DNA of 64,000 bases from Taenia hydatigena (taxonomy: Eukaryota; Platyhelminthes; Cestoda; Cyclophyllidea; Taeniidae), in assembly GCA_036345935.2 (NCBI GenBank), contig JADWOT020001313.1, forward strand, positions 95,001 to 159,000, written 5' to 3'. Shown here piece by piece: positions 48,020-59,211 of this stretch (position 1 is its first letter; the number at the start of each line of letters is the position of its first letter). The notes beneath the pieces are model-generated. The model saw nothing but the letters and a program-made list of their open reading frames with translations. It made no database searches and was not told the origin of the DNA. The translations under genes were made by a program, and so were the position numbers.

Positions 48020-48640
48020 TAAATCAAGCGACCAGCAAAACTAGGTGTTCGATATGATGACGTAGGGTTTGGATAACAAATGAGATTCTAAAAAGTTGAT
48101 GACAGGAGAAATTCTGAGGCTTACCGGTTGCACATATGACCAGCTGGCTGGGATTGCTGATCTTTATTGCGAGGGTATTCCTTGTGATGATGGGTTTTAG
48201 GCTGGACACCGCATTCGGAATCCACCAGTTCAGCGTACTTGATTGGGCTTTTGTCACAATTAAGGAAAGTGAAACTTTAGTTATTCATCACACAATTCAG
48301 CGCACCTCATTCTGGCAGTATAAGCGGCCTAAACGAAGCATCAAAGTGAGCAGTTGAACAACTGGATCGCTTACCTACTCTACTACAATATGTGCAGTCC
48401 AAACAACTAACCCCTTGACGTCTCCTCGAAGGTTAAACGCGAGTCTGAAGTCTCAAAATCCCGAATGCTAATCACCGCGCAATCGTATCGTCACCGCTGT
48501 TACCACCACGGCGGATGTGATGACCACCACCCCTCCTCACCGCCTGTATGTCGCCGGGTGGCATGTCTGTTTCAGAAGGCATCTGCAGCAAGCACAACCA
48601 CTACCACTGCTACGGGCGTCATTGGGAGCAGAAGCAGTTC
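48020..48640 (+). pseudogene. decayed gene copy, related inversely to about 53955-54580
   Basis: This region matches the reverse complement of about 53955-54580: AACAAATGAGATTCTAAAAA / AATAAGTGGGATCCTAAAAA, GCACATATGACCAGCT, TGTGATGATGGGTTTTAGGC, GTTCAGCGTACTTGATTG, GATGTGATGACCACCACCCC, and AGAAGCAGTTC. Both copies preserve the peptide TYDQL..I.DLYC..I.CDDGF followed by the same TAG, while upstream codons contain stops here (LDNK*DSKK). The homologous sequence continues past the stop into what may be 3' UTR or another exon (TTTTTATGVIGSRSS). No family recognised. Confidence 0.55.
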
Positions 48641-48789
48641 ATGCGTACCATACGCTACCAATGCAAAATCACTGAAATTCCACGAAAACACGAACATGAT
48701 TTTCTTTCAGCGTCCACAGTTGGTCTGTATTTAGTAGTCACTGCATATGCAAAGAATCGACACTGCCGCTTTTGCATGCAATTTAGCCC

Positions 48790-49050
48790 ATTCTCCCGTC
48801 AATAAGTCACTTGCCACACCATTGCGCTGAGGTGATTATTCAGAATGCGGGATAGGAGGAAGATGCATAAGCGGTGCTAAACAAACTAAGCAACGGGACA
48901 TGAAAGCAGACCACGAAAACGGTTGTGTTGAAAGGAAGGAGTTGTGGATTAGTATGCCAATCAAAAAACAAATTATAAGTAGACATAAAACTAACAATTG
49001 GTCGAGATGGTAGAGTGCAAGGTGTCGCTAAAAGAGACAATGCAAACCTT
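48790..49050 (+). repeat. weak dispersed repeat, related to about 18130-18400
   Basis: Same order of short conserved blocks as at 18.13-18.4 kb (see that entry), directly after the decayed gene copy. Boundaries are approximate. Confidence 0.4.
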
Positions 49051-50957
49051 ACATTTTCAGGCTTTGCGCACCTGACCAACCAAAAGTTGGCGCGAAATTT
49101 CATTGCTGGCATTTTCGTAAATAACTGCTTATGAGACAATCCTAGTGTGCTGGCTCTAGAGATCAAGAATTGGCAGCTTCTATAGTGAATAGAAGCAAAA
49201 ATTTGTGAGAGTCGCATGATTTCTATTCAAGCAAGTCTATGCTTGCGTAATTATAGCTAGTCTAATCCTGATGGTAGCTAAAGGTAGCCAGGTTATTTCG
49301 CAGCAAATAACTTTTATTTCTATGCCGTTAAACCACGTACTTACATTATGGCCTACGCTTACATTCGTGATCTTCCTATGAGTTGAACTAAAAAGAAATA
49401 ATAGCACATGAAAACTGTCATTCAATGTTGTGAAAGGAATATTCAGCAGAAATGCTTATCAACAGCCAGAATAATAATCGCATAACAAGCGGTCATAGGC
49501 CCTGTTCTGATAAACGGTATGAATGGCCTCTTGTCATATCCTGGAAGTAAGGTGGTTACTTTCCATATGTTTGTTTGAGCGATGACGCCTAAATTGTTTT
49601 GTTGGTGAAATTAATGTACTGTTAATCGTTTGCGTTGTTGAATGAGGTCGTGGAACGATGGCACTTGCGGCAAGCGAAGTTGTATCTTGAGGCTGAAGCG
49701 GGAGTGTTTTTCAGGTAAGACCATTGTCTTCGGAATCCCACTGTGTAGAGGAATGCCGATTGTGATTTCCGTGTAGTTCTATTTATTTAGCATTATATGC
49801 GTGTAAGACGACACTAAAGTTCTGTGGGGATATTACCTTTAAGGACAAAAGTGATCAATGAGAAATTGTATCCTTCGTGAATTCGAGGGAGTGGAAGAGC
49901 CCTCAGGTGTAAGCGGCGGTGACTGGGGTGTGACATAGCTTTTGATGAGGTAGCTACTTTTACATCAATAACTGAAAGGTTATTACTGCCTAAAAATGAT
50001 GAAGTCGACAGTTGATCTTGATCGCCTGCTATCTACTGGGAGAAGTAGATTGACGAGCTGTAGCAAGGTGTTGAGATTGCCTTGTGCATGCAGTGCAAGC
50101 GATAGCGAATAAGTACGCCGACAAATTGCTGTCAGATAGCAAATGTGAGCTCTTGAAAGTGTTATTTGACTAAATTTTGACCATTAATATGTACCCGGTG
50201 TTGACATTGCAGCTTTATTAGACATAAGCCCAGAACAAGAATGGACTGCCAAGTTCCTTTGTTAGTGATCGCACGGGGTATAGCATAAAATTGACTTGAC
50301 GCGTAGGACCACCGGACATTTACAGAGGATGGTTCCTACCAATTTGCGCAGCCAACCATATTACTCTTGGTACTCTAGGGAGAGTGTGGCTAAGGCGCGC
50401 CTCACAAGCTTTCCTCCATTCTGCTCAGCGTGGATCAATAGAATGCTAGTGAGCTGTATACACACTTTGAATCCATCTGTCAGAGTTTAAATGGCTCAGT
50501 GGACTTGGTGCAGATATTCACTTAGAGATTTTTGAGAAGCCTGGCCATGCAATAAGCGAATTTAATAGTAGGTAAGGAAGAATCATACGATAGGCCGTAT
50601 AAAGCCTGTTAATATAGGGCAAATTGTTTGATAATGAAAATGACAAATCCTTATCGAAGTCTTAGAGAAAATAAGGACCCTATCCAAAAATTTGAATAAA
50701 ACCTTAGTTACACATGGGCTGCCAAACTGCAGTTAAAATATACACAATTGACGTATTAAGAGAAAACGAATTCAAACAAAGCAATGAAAGTGAAGGGCTG
50801 GTCACCCTAAAGACGCGTAAAAATCTGAGCCCAAAATACACATGTTTGACTTTTACCACGCAAAGCCTTGCCGCGTTGCGCTTCACTTCTATCGCATGGT
50901 AAACCGTAAGCGGTGTTTTAAGAAGGTTATTGTAATACTTATACTTATATTCTTTAA
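49051..50957. other. intergenic, nothing recognised
   Basis: No supported gene, RNA or repeat. A long minus frame (51132-50704) overlaps the right end and the repeat that follows, and is treated as incidental. Confidence 0.35.
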
Positions 50958-51410
50958 ATGCGCTTTGTAGGCCAGAAGCGAAAAAACAATTTAAGCTTGG
51001 TGGCAGAGCAGTGTGGCCACTCACAGGAGCGTGATTTATCCCCATCCTAAGTTCTCGTACTAGGCCTCGCTGTGCTATCTCCCTCTTGTAATATATGTCG
51101 AAGCGTGTTCCGATTTCTAATAACAAGGGCAATTAGGAGGAAGAGGAGAAACCCTCTACAGTTATCCTGAGCTTTTCATTTGCTGTGTTCTGCACTGTAT
51201 GCGTGGCAGATTAAAGTATGATTGTGGCGTCCAGAGGCTTTCTTGAGGCAAAAGAAGGTAGAATGCCTAGATAGAATATATATCCATATTCCATGGGCAG
51301 AGGGAATTAATCTGCAGGAATGACCCGGAGGCTAGCCTCCGTAGCTAGAGCAATATGGCCACCTCGTGACCCTGACCAACACTGGTAGTTCAAACAAACA
51401 AAGTATTATC
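50958..51410 (+). repeat. dispersed repeat, copy 2 (related to 29165-29405), about 220 bases longer
   Basis: Left block AATGCGCTTTGTAGGCCAGA (from 50958) matches 29165. The rest of the family similarity resumes at about 51225 (AGGCAAAAGAAGGTAGAATG, GGGCAGAGGGAATTAA, GGCCACCTCGTGACCCTGAC, TAGTTCAAACAAACAAAGTA). The roughly 220 bases between are absent from the 29 kb copy. Confidence 0.6.
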
Positions 51411-52343
51411 ATAAAATTAAAGGGAACACAATTAAGCTGTTCTTTTATGAGAGAATGGAGTGTTTTAGTGTGGCCACGTCTTCTTGAAGTGATTGGCATT
51501 GTCAAACTCAGGAATATGTCAATGAGTTGGTCAGAACAAACGCGTAATCTAGAGAAATTGATGTCTGAGTTACCGGCATGGTAACTACGCCCCAGATATT
51601 TTCTGATCCTCAGAAATGGAGTCGGTGCCTGATATGAGCTGAGGAAAGACTTGGAGAAGATGGAGGTAGCATGCAGTCCTTCGTTAGATCAGCTTGTCAA
51701 AGCGACAAATTTGCCCTTTGCTGCTAACTGTGGCATATTGCATGTCACGGATTTCGTTAACTTACCTTAGAAGATAGCTATAATTTCTTCTTTCTCCATC
51801 AGGAAATGTGGTAGCTTTACTCCGTCCACATTGTTTTAGCATATAACCACCCTCGTCATCCCGTGGATGCATACATACTCAAACCACCATCTCCATGTCA
51901 CTGCTTCATAGTGGTGCTCAATTTAAGCGCTGTGTTCTCAACACTGCCCTACCGGTGGTAATTGAAGGTGCACAAGCTTCATTTGTGTGCCGTGAAAAAT
52001 GCTTATGAGGTCATTCATTGCCGCAACTATATCATTTCATACGTTGCCTAGCCCTTCCTTCAGCCTCACCGCCTCGGTTTAGCTGACGGTCTTTGCAGCT
52101 GCACTTCCAGCTGGAATGCTTTTTCTACTTAATTGCTACTCAGTAGAAGTATTTGTTCATGATTCCTCATATTGTTGTTACCGGCGCTGTAGATGGCTCT
52201 TCCTTCCTCCCCTTTTCTTCTACCACTCTTGCCATGAGAAGGATAAATATTTCTAGATATCCTTATCATAGGTGTGATGCTTGACTGCATTGGATGGTAG
52301 TGATAAGGAGAAAATGGAGTTTAAAGTGGAAGCAATGAGTGTT
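51411..52343. other. spacer, nothing recognised
   Basis: No supported feature before the second SINE-like copy. Confidence 0.35.
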
Positions 52344-52840
52344 GGTCCCGTGGTCTAATGGATAAGGCCTCTAACATTGGATCAGGAAACTACGGGTTCA
52401 AGTTTCGTTGGGGCCATAAAGTTCCTTTATACTCTGCGATGCTTGTAGCAGCACTGTGTCTGTGCAGCAACGAACCGAAACAAGAAAGATGAGCAGGCTG
52501 TCTACTTTGACACTGGAGGGGAAGGACAGTCAATTTCGCTAAAAATGAAGCGACAAAATTAGTAGCATGTCCAGTGAGAGCCTCGAATCCTCAAGACCCA
52601 CGCTATTGGGACCATGCCTAACTTAATAGACCACTTTTCCACCACCAGGTTCCTTCCTTCTTCCCCAATCCTCTCCACTCCCCTTACCATCACCCATTTC
52701 TCACACCTTTACCTTCGCACTCACTCCCTGACTTACTCCCATTTCTAACACCTCCGCTCCAATCAGGTGCTATGCTTTGCCGCGGCGAGATATGGAATTA
52801 CTTATGTGGTAATTAAGGTGTGAATGAATGAGTTGGCGCA
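52344..52840 (+). mobile_element. tRNA-derived SINE-like element, copy 2
   Basis: Bases 52344-52416 are again exactly 73 bases. The acceptor stem GGTCCCG with TGGGGCC pairs at all seven positions if G-U is allowed, the D region is GGTCTAATGGATAAGGCC, and a B-box-like GGTTCAAGTTT is present. The anticodon loop is degenerate (CATTGGA). The body aligns with copy 1 at 1480-1915: GATGCTTGTAGCAGCACTG / CTGCTTGTAGTAGCACCG, GTGAGAGCCTCGAATCC / GTGAAAGGCTAGAATCC, and a C/T-rich tract ending in CAGGTGCTATGCTTTGC / CAGATGCCATACTTCGC. Two full-length copies with a tRNA head support a SINE family. Confidence 0.7.
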
Positions 52841-53474
52841 TTTGACATGCCTTTACTGCTGGTCACTCTTACCACTTCAGACTGACGGTTCGAATCTGTG
52901 AGTTTATGGGTCAGTTGCGGTGACTGATAGATGGTCAAGGAATTAGGCATGTTACAACAGACCAGCGTTAGGCAGGCTTTATTTAATTCATATAAATATT
53001 TAACATTCTTGACCCTTTATAGTTCAATTGTTCTACCGACAAACACATTTGTCAGCCATTCGCATAACGTGAAGTCAAATGTACATTGCCTTGAAGCTAC
53101 TGATTCAAAAAGAGAGAAATGTCAGGGTACAATAGACGATAAGATAGAATAATAACAAGAATGAATCAGTTTTAGCGCGCTTTTGCAAAATTTATTCGCA
53201 GCGACAAATGGGCGGAAGGATCTTCCATGACTCTCGTTTAATCTAATGCTGCTCAGCCCGTCACTGGTCAGAGAGAACAGTCCCTTTTTGGGCACTGCTT
53301 TTATCGCTAAGGTGACACTGATGAAGGGAAGAAGGGCATGCGGACATGCGGTGTGAATATTAAGACAGTGAGTGTGAAGTGGATGTTGTTTACTCGCATC
53401 GACCCTGGATGTTGGCGTTCTGAATGTTTGCAATGACAGCCGCTGCTGACCTTATGCCACTGCATCCTCAAACA

Positions 53475-53620
53475 TATAATTAACAGAGTTATCGCCCCCG
53501 TGGAGTCCCAAAACTGGGTGGTGGTGATGGTGGTGAGGTAGGCCATTAGTCTGGGGCGTCTTCCTAACAATATGGGTGACGAGGATTCGAGCCTCTCACC
53601 AGGCATGGCAATTTTCCACC
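53475..53620 (-). mobile_element. partial SINE-like copy (internal part only)
   Basis: On the minus strand CCTGGTGAGAGGCTCGAATCC followed by a run with CACC repeats matches the internal part of the two full copies (52569 and 1635 onwards). The tRNA head is missing. GGCTCGAATCC resembles a B box. Confidence 0.5.
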
Positions 53621-53655
53621 TCCCAATTTTCAGTCGATTTACTTACCTTTTCCGT

Positions 53656-55733
53656 CTAGCGGCAAAGTAGGCAGCATGTGCATCCTTTCTGATGCGATTC
53701 ATTGTTTGATAGGCATGGTGCCACTGCAAGCAGAGGTGGAGATGAAGAATCTTTATGGCTTTGGTAGGATTCTAGCCTGAAATCTTTTGATCCGTAGTCA
53801 CACACCCAATCCAAAGAGTATATTTTCGCATTTTTCTCTTCTTCCTCCACATCATTATCATCTGCTGCAATTAAGCAGCACACCTCCTCTTCAAGTCGAT
53901 CCGCACTTTGCATCGGTAATGCAATAGTTCTAATGATTCCGTAAGTCGAACTGCTTCTACTTCCAATGACGCCTGTGGCAGTGGTAGTGGCTGAGTTTGC
54001 CGTAGATGCCTTCCGAAGCAGATATGCTAGCCGGCGACGGAGGGCAAGGAGGAGGGGTGGTGGTCATCACATCTGCCTTGGTGGCAACAGCGGCGATAAT
54101 ACCAGTATATGGTGATCAGCATTCGGGATTTTGGGACTTATGACAAGCGTTTAACTCTCGAGGGGACGTTAAGAGGTCGGTCGTTTAGATCGCCCACATA
54201 GTTGTGGAGTGGGTAAACAATGCCAACTGCTTGACGACTTCTTCCGATACTTCGTTTAGTCGCTTGCAGCTTAGGATTACGTAAAACAGCCGTTGCTAAC
54301 CCGGAATAAAGTACATTAAGTTGTGTGTTAAGTAACTGAATTTTTTGCTTTCCTTAATTGTGACGAAAGCGCAATCAAGTACGCTGAACTAGGGTACGCC
54401 GAATGCAGTGTCCAGCCTAAAACCCATCATCACAAAGAATATCCGCGCAATAAAGATCAAAGATCTCCTCTAGCTGGTCATATGTGTAACTGTCAAGCCA
54501 CAGAATTTTGCCTATCTTGGGCTTTTTAGGATCCCACTTATTATCCAGAGTGTGGTCCACAGTGATTTATTCAACAGCTTTCGCAAAGATTAGTGTTTCA
54601 AGAAGCATTTTGGGGCTGTATTAGTAGTATTTGGCAGATGAAGCGGTAACCTCTAGATTGCCATCAGGAGGGACGTTATTGATGTCGATTTGCGTGCGTT
54701 GCCAGATTTTGCCATTTGGCCTTGTGGACGACAGCGCTGGAGGGTACGAGTTTTTGCGAGAGGTTTTTGGCTACTGAGTTCCGTCTATTTTGGAAGATTG
54801 AAATATCTTCATAATTTAGACGCTGTAGCAGCTGCATGGGGCTGAGAATATGGCGTTTAAGTACTCTGATGCGGTAACATTATTGTCAAGTATCCATGCA
54901 GCTGCTCGAAAGGGATGCGGTCGGTTATTGTTTTCAAATGCGTTCGAGGTGATGGTGACAAGTGCATTCTCGGATTGAGGTAAGATTTCCAACAGGTGGT
55001 AATTTCGGAAGTTGATTTTTCGACCGGTAATGTGGTCTTGCAATTGCTATTTGCGGTTTGACCATGTTGAAGTCTACTTATGTTAGAATTGTAGCTGCTC
55101 TGAGACGTGGGCCAACGATCGCCTGCGATTAGTGTCATCGCGCTTGTAATGTGAACGCGAATCAGTGTGTAGGGCATATCGAACTCATCTACTCCTCCGC
55201 GCTAGCCATAAGGAGCTGGATGAACGGCGCATGAATTTAATACTGCTTATCCTATCGTGGCACTCGAGTGCGGACTTTCGACCACCTCAATGAGGTATTT
55301 TCACAGGTTGGAACATTTGTCAAGCTGGATGGTGTTTGTCATTCATGTGCTGACTTCAGCGCATCACTTCAGTCTTCCCTGTAGTATTAGAGTAGCCGCA
55401 TTCTACTCCGTGTTGTGATTATTGCAACTGGCTCCACACATGTTGGAGTTTAAGCGAATAAGCTGCCATGCAACCACGTGCTATGCTGGAAGGCAAGCCG
55501 ATGACGAAATGAAGACCGCCAGTGCAGTCGCACGCTTCCTCTCCAGCCACACCACTGTGCTTTACGAACTGCTTGCTATTGAAAAGAATTGAGTGGCATT
55601 CGTGAACAAATTGAAGTAATCGACGCATCGGAGTGACGCTTTCATGTCGATTTACGAACCTGGAAAATTCAAGGTAGAAAGTGATGAACAGGCATCTATT
55701 TGCTTGCAATAATGGCCGCGATGGCACCTGCAT
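53656..55733 (-). pseudogene. decayed protein-coding sequence with stops and frameshifts, inverse copy of 48020-48640 in part
   Basis: Read on the minus strand, coding-like segments follow each other with interruptions: YLEFSRFVNRHESVTPMRRL (55733-55419), IRVHITSAMTLIAGDRWPTS (55177 down), INFRNYHLLEILPQSENALV (55043-54816), RLNYEDISIFQNRRNSVAKN, then in another frame IWQRTQIDINNVPPDGNLEV, a TAA, MLLETLIFAKAVE, a second TAA, ITVDHTLDNKWDPKKPKIGK, DSYTYDQLEEIFDLYCADIL and a TAG. After this come ATGVIGSRSSS and an acidic frame (53913-53656; ADDNDVEEEEKNAKIYSLDW). The order and direction suggest one broken gene or a chain of broken exons. No family was recognised. The part 53955-54580 has a second decayed copy at 48 kb. 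Whether 55.4-55.7 belongs to the same unit is unclear. Confidence 0.45.
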
Positions 55734-57240
55734 GTCTGCACAGACTTGTGCATCCGTTCACTGGACGACATTAGCGGTTTCACTTTGAATCGCTATGTTC
55801 CTCCAATCACAGTTAATCAAATGATCACTTTAAATTCGTATATGTTAGCCTGAAGTATGACAGTAGAGTACCCTCTTGATTGCGCAGAATTTAGCATTAA
55901 AGCTAATTTCATCAGAGCATTGGATTTTGCACTGCAAGCCTGTCGACTTGCAAAATAGTTTAAGTGTCAAAAATACTCCAGCTGGTTAGGCTGCACCAAT
56001 GCGTTGCAGTAGTGCCTTTAAACAGGTGTCTTGGCAGTCCACCTAAGCTCGCCGTCTTTTAATGTGGCGAATTGGAAGTGAGAATAATCCTTTTCGTTGC
56101 ATCAATTGAGACTCAAAACTGCAAGCTATTAAGTAGGCCAGTAAAAATTTGTTCAAACTACATTAAAATTATTACGAATTTTCCAGTGGCATATAATTAT
56201 CCATCTAAGGTGCTTGTACCTGAGCTAAATTAGCAAAGCAATAGTCGCGGCTTCCATGCTATGGCGTTTTCTGTCGGTCGCAGCCGGATAGGCGAATACT
56301 TGCGCATCCTATCAGAGCAAATGGTGTCTCACTTTGAAATGGCTTTGACTAGGAAACAGGGTATGCAGTACAATTACATTTTAGCAACCCTTTAATAGGA
56401 GGTCCAAGTAGGGTGAGTAGAAATGAAATAGCATGGCATTTACTGTTTACTCCATGGCATCATTATTTTGTGTAAAGCTGAGAAGCGCCTTAAGCGTTTT
56501 TCCAACCACCTCAAATACAGCTTTGATGAACGAGCTCAATTTGGCCTCATGTCAGTAAATTTGATTTGTAGACAGGAGTCACTGCTATTTCCAATTTACA
56601 GAGTCTCTAGTGTTCGAAGAGAAACTAGTATTAAGTTCACTCCATATGACGCTCTTACCGATAGTTTATCAAGGCGGATTTATCATCGTTTGAAATCGTC
56701 CCACCCAATTTTGCGTTTCAAAATGTTTTCTTTCCGTATGCATCACTTAGTTGACACGACTTATCTGACAAGCGAATTAGAATAGAAGGTTTCAATTTGT
56801 TGAAGTACTTTGTTGTGAAATGGCCCTGAGCCATCCTGCGTGAAAGCATGGTGATTGATGTGGAGTTGTCAACCGAACCCACCATTAACCTACGCTCCTT
56901 ATCAAGACCACCACCGCGTCAGACACTTTGGCTTAAATTCGGGTCATCAGCCTGTGTGACTGCTGATATGGGATTTTCACATATAGACAGAGGAAAAGGC
57001 TCCATACTAGTCCAAATCCTACTTAATGCAGAGTTTGACTACAAATGGAAACTTCCTGCCTTATACCTAGGTGGCTGCAATGTCCCACCACTTGCCACTC
57101 TTCTTCGGACACAAGTATACTTCCACGTGCTGTGGCACCCACTGTTGCCGAGACTCTCCCACACCCCACCACATTACACCACATCGCACCAGACTACACA
57201 ATACAGTGCTGCGTAGTGCCCAATGAGCAGGAGGTAAACG
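55734..57240. other. spacer with a 122-codon frame of uncertain status
   Basis: A plus frame 56848-57216 (VIDVELSTEPTINLRSLSRP...) is open for 122 codons, but its end is a simple His/Thr/Pro-rich stretch and an overlapping frame is also open. No splice or family support. Confidence 0.3.
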
Positions 57241-57269
57241 GCATTCAAAACGAATGCCACTGGGCTAAA

Positions 57270-57316
57270 ATGTGCTCTTGCTTCTTGCAAACGTAGACCA
57301 CTGAGCTATCCAAGCG
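57270..57316 (-). other. tRNA-like 5' half, minus strand
   Basis: On the minus strand GCTTGGATAGCTCAGTGGTC is an A-box and D-arm of tRNA type, followed by a short stem (TTTGC AAGAA GCAAG). No B box follows. This is a degenerate tRNA fragment or the head of a short element. Confidence 0.4.
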
Positions 57317-57595
57317 GGTGAATTTGACAGTAGAGGGAATTGGCGGGGTAGGAGCGGTGGTCAGTGGAATGCTGTTGTTGGAGCACGAGTGAATTTGTGA
57401 AGGGGAGAGATGGTAGGGAGCGCGAAGCATGAGGGATGCGGGTGATCACGGTGCTGCAGTGCGGACGGAATTTATGATGTGCGCAGTGTTAAGGTGAGTA
57501 GATGTGGTGAGAGGTTGGTGGGTAGAGGAGGCGGAGGGCAAGCGGAGGGTGGGTGGGGAGGGCAGGAGTAGAAAAAACGGAAGAGCGAGAGGCGT

Positions 57596-57677
57596 GGCGT
57601 GGTGGCCAAGTGGTTAGGGCGATGGACTGCTAATCCATTTGGGCTTCCCCGCGTGAGTTTGGGTTTCACCTGCTTCG
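57596..57677 (+). tRNA. tRNA-Ser(GCT)-like sequence, probably a pseudogene or SINE head
   Basis: An 82-base cloverleaf: acceptor GGCGTGG with CTGCTTC (six of seven pairs with G-U), D arm GCC...GGC with AGTGGTTAG, anticodon stem ATGGA/TCCAT enclosing CTGCTAA (anticodon GCT, Ser), a long variable arm as expected of tRNA-Ser, and T stem GTGAG/TTCAC. The T loop is TTTGGGT instead of the conserved TTCGANT, which breaks the B box, so a functional gene is doubtful. It faces the minus-strand tRNA-like sequence at 57842-57887. Confidence 0.55.
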
Positions 57678-57841
57678 TGCGGCCGCTTATTGCCCACCTA
57701 GCTACTGCGCCGTTTATTGCACTTCGAGTGGCTTGCTTTGCTTCGCTCGCATTGTCGTTGTTGTGGATGACTTCCCACCGCATTGGGCCTGTGTATTGGC
57801 GTGTGGGGCAGACGGCGCCGTGCCGATAATGGTAAAGACAT

Positions 57842-57887
57842 GCCGCGACCCGGACTCGAGCCGTTCTCCCAACTGAGCTATCACGGC
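57842..57887 (-). other. 46-base tRNA-like sequence lacking an anticodon arm
   Basis: On the minus strand GCCGTGA pairs perfectly (one G-U) with TCGCGGC over seven positions, with a discriminator A at 57841. Between them are TAGCTCAGTTGGGAGAAC (A box and D arm of tRNA-Phe or tRNA-Ala type) and directly GGCTCGAGTCC (a good B box), with no anticodon stem-loop. Internal promoter elements and acceptor pairing therefore survive although the middle is missing. It points towards the tRNA-Ser-like sequence 165 bases away. Confidence 0.5.
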
Positions 57888-58103
57888 GACGCGCCGTCGC
57901 GACGCGTTGCCACCCACCACTTCTACACATCATCGCCCTCATTGCCTACCACCCTCTTCACATGCGTGCTGCTGGCTTTCTTTGATGCTATCGTGCACAG
58001 AAAAGGTTCTCAATCTTCCCACTTACAAATGCCTGTCTGACAATCCGACTACAATCTGTGTGAGATCAACGAAATTTCAATGCACATGTCTCGAAGAGTT
58101 ACT

Positions 58104-58331
58104 CTAGGCAATCAAAAGGGCTAACATCTGAAAAATGCATACATTGCCTTGGGTTGTTTCACTTAAATGTAAGCTACAATCAGGCTTCAACAGTAGACCA
58201 GAAGACATCCCATCATTGGAACGTGAAACCAATAGAATAAATGACCTCAAGACGTTCTTGTTGGTTGACGCAACGGAGACGTAAAGCAAACCAGCTTTAA
58301 CTTGAATCCATGCAGCAATGCGGTTTCGAGG
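58104..58331 (-). CDS. minus-strand open frame, product unknown
   Basis: Open for 75 codons from just after a TGA at 58334 to TAG at 58104. It reads RIAAWIQVKAGLLYVSVAST... and SNDGMSSGLLLKPDCSLHLS, with coding-like composition. No ATG opens it and no acceptor is obvious, so it would be an internal or terminal exon. An overlapping frame (58429-58247) is also open. Confidence 0.22.
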   Translation of the reverse strand, partial: PRNRIAAWIQVKAGLLYVSVASTNKNVLRSFILLVSRSNDGMSSGLLLKPDCSLHLSETTQGNVCIFQMLALLIA

Positions 58332-59211
58332 TCACGACGAGCCAATCCGCATGCAGTGCCATGTCGCCATTCCACCGATAAGGCTACCACCACGGATGAC
58401 TTACCTTGCCGTGAACTCTCCTTTGTCAAAACTTTGTAAGACGCACGACAGCCCTAAATATTTTGGCAGAATCGTCAAGCACAGGTCGAGCATTGCTTAA
58501 CCATGATCCGCTTCGGTTCTGTGACTCAACTGCTGCTTCATTAATATTGCCAATCAATCATGCTCACCAATTTGCCCTCAACTTACCCGATTAAAAACCC
58601 GATATTAACTAGGAATAAGGAAGCCCTTTATTTGCAGTATTTCGCCAATTATAATAGGATTTATTGCGGCATTAAACTTGAAGGAAACTGCTAATGAGCC
58701 GCTTTCAACATGAGACACTTCACTCTTGTTTACATGACACTTTACACAATCGCCCACCCATCAGTAAATGCTCTGATTCGCACTAGAACCGCCCCATTTC
58801 GGTGTTCATTTGGTAATGCTGAGGTGTGCAGTTTCGCCACTAGCCGCGCTGTACAGAAAACTGTTCTCAATCCAGATGAATGTCCATTTGATGCGAAGAG
58901 TGCCTGCTTCGTTTGCTTTGCGATGATGTATGGGTGCACCTGACGCGGATGACGCACATGCAGAAGGCTAGTGCCTGAGTGATGACGGGTCGACAACGCC
59001 TGAAAATCGTCAGCCCTGGCTTAGGAAGGACGTCCCGTTGACTGGCGGGCAGGACGCATGCGTGGTCGTCTTAGCCTGCCCCCCAATAATCTTAACAAAT
59101 AAATGAACCAATAGCAGTGGTAAGAAAAGCCAGAGATGGCCTCAGTATGTCCCTTCCATTGCTACAAAGTAAGAATTTCGCGTATTTTTGATGACTGTTT
59201 TATACCCCCAG
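58332..59211. other. spacer with a Cys-rich open frame
   Basis: A plus frame 58710-58943 (RTRTAPFRCSFGNAEVCSFA..., six Cys) and an overlapping minus frame are both open. Neither has splice support. A short GC-rich stretch follows at about 58980-59085. Confidence 0.3.

Noticed and set aside
50704..51132. A 142-codon minus-strand ORF
   Set aside because: Its first part lies in the dispersed repeat, no splice or family support was found, and composition shifts along it.
57472..57942. A 156-codon minus-strand ORF
   Set aside because: It reads antisense through the tRNA-Ser-like sequence and through the 46-base tRNA-like unit. Its length reflects high GC and RNA structure, not a protein.
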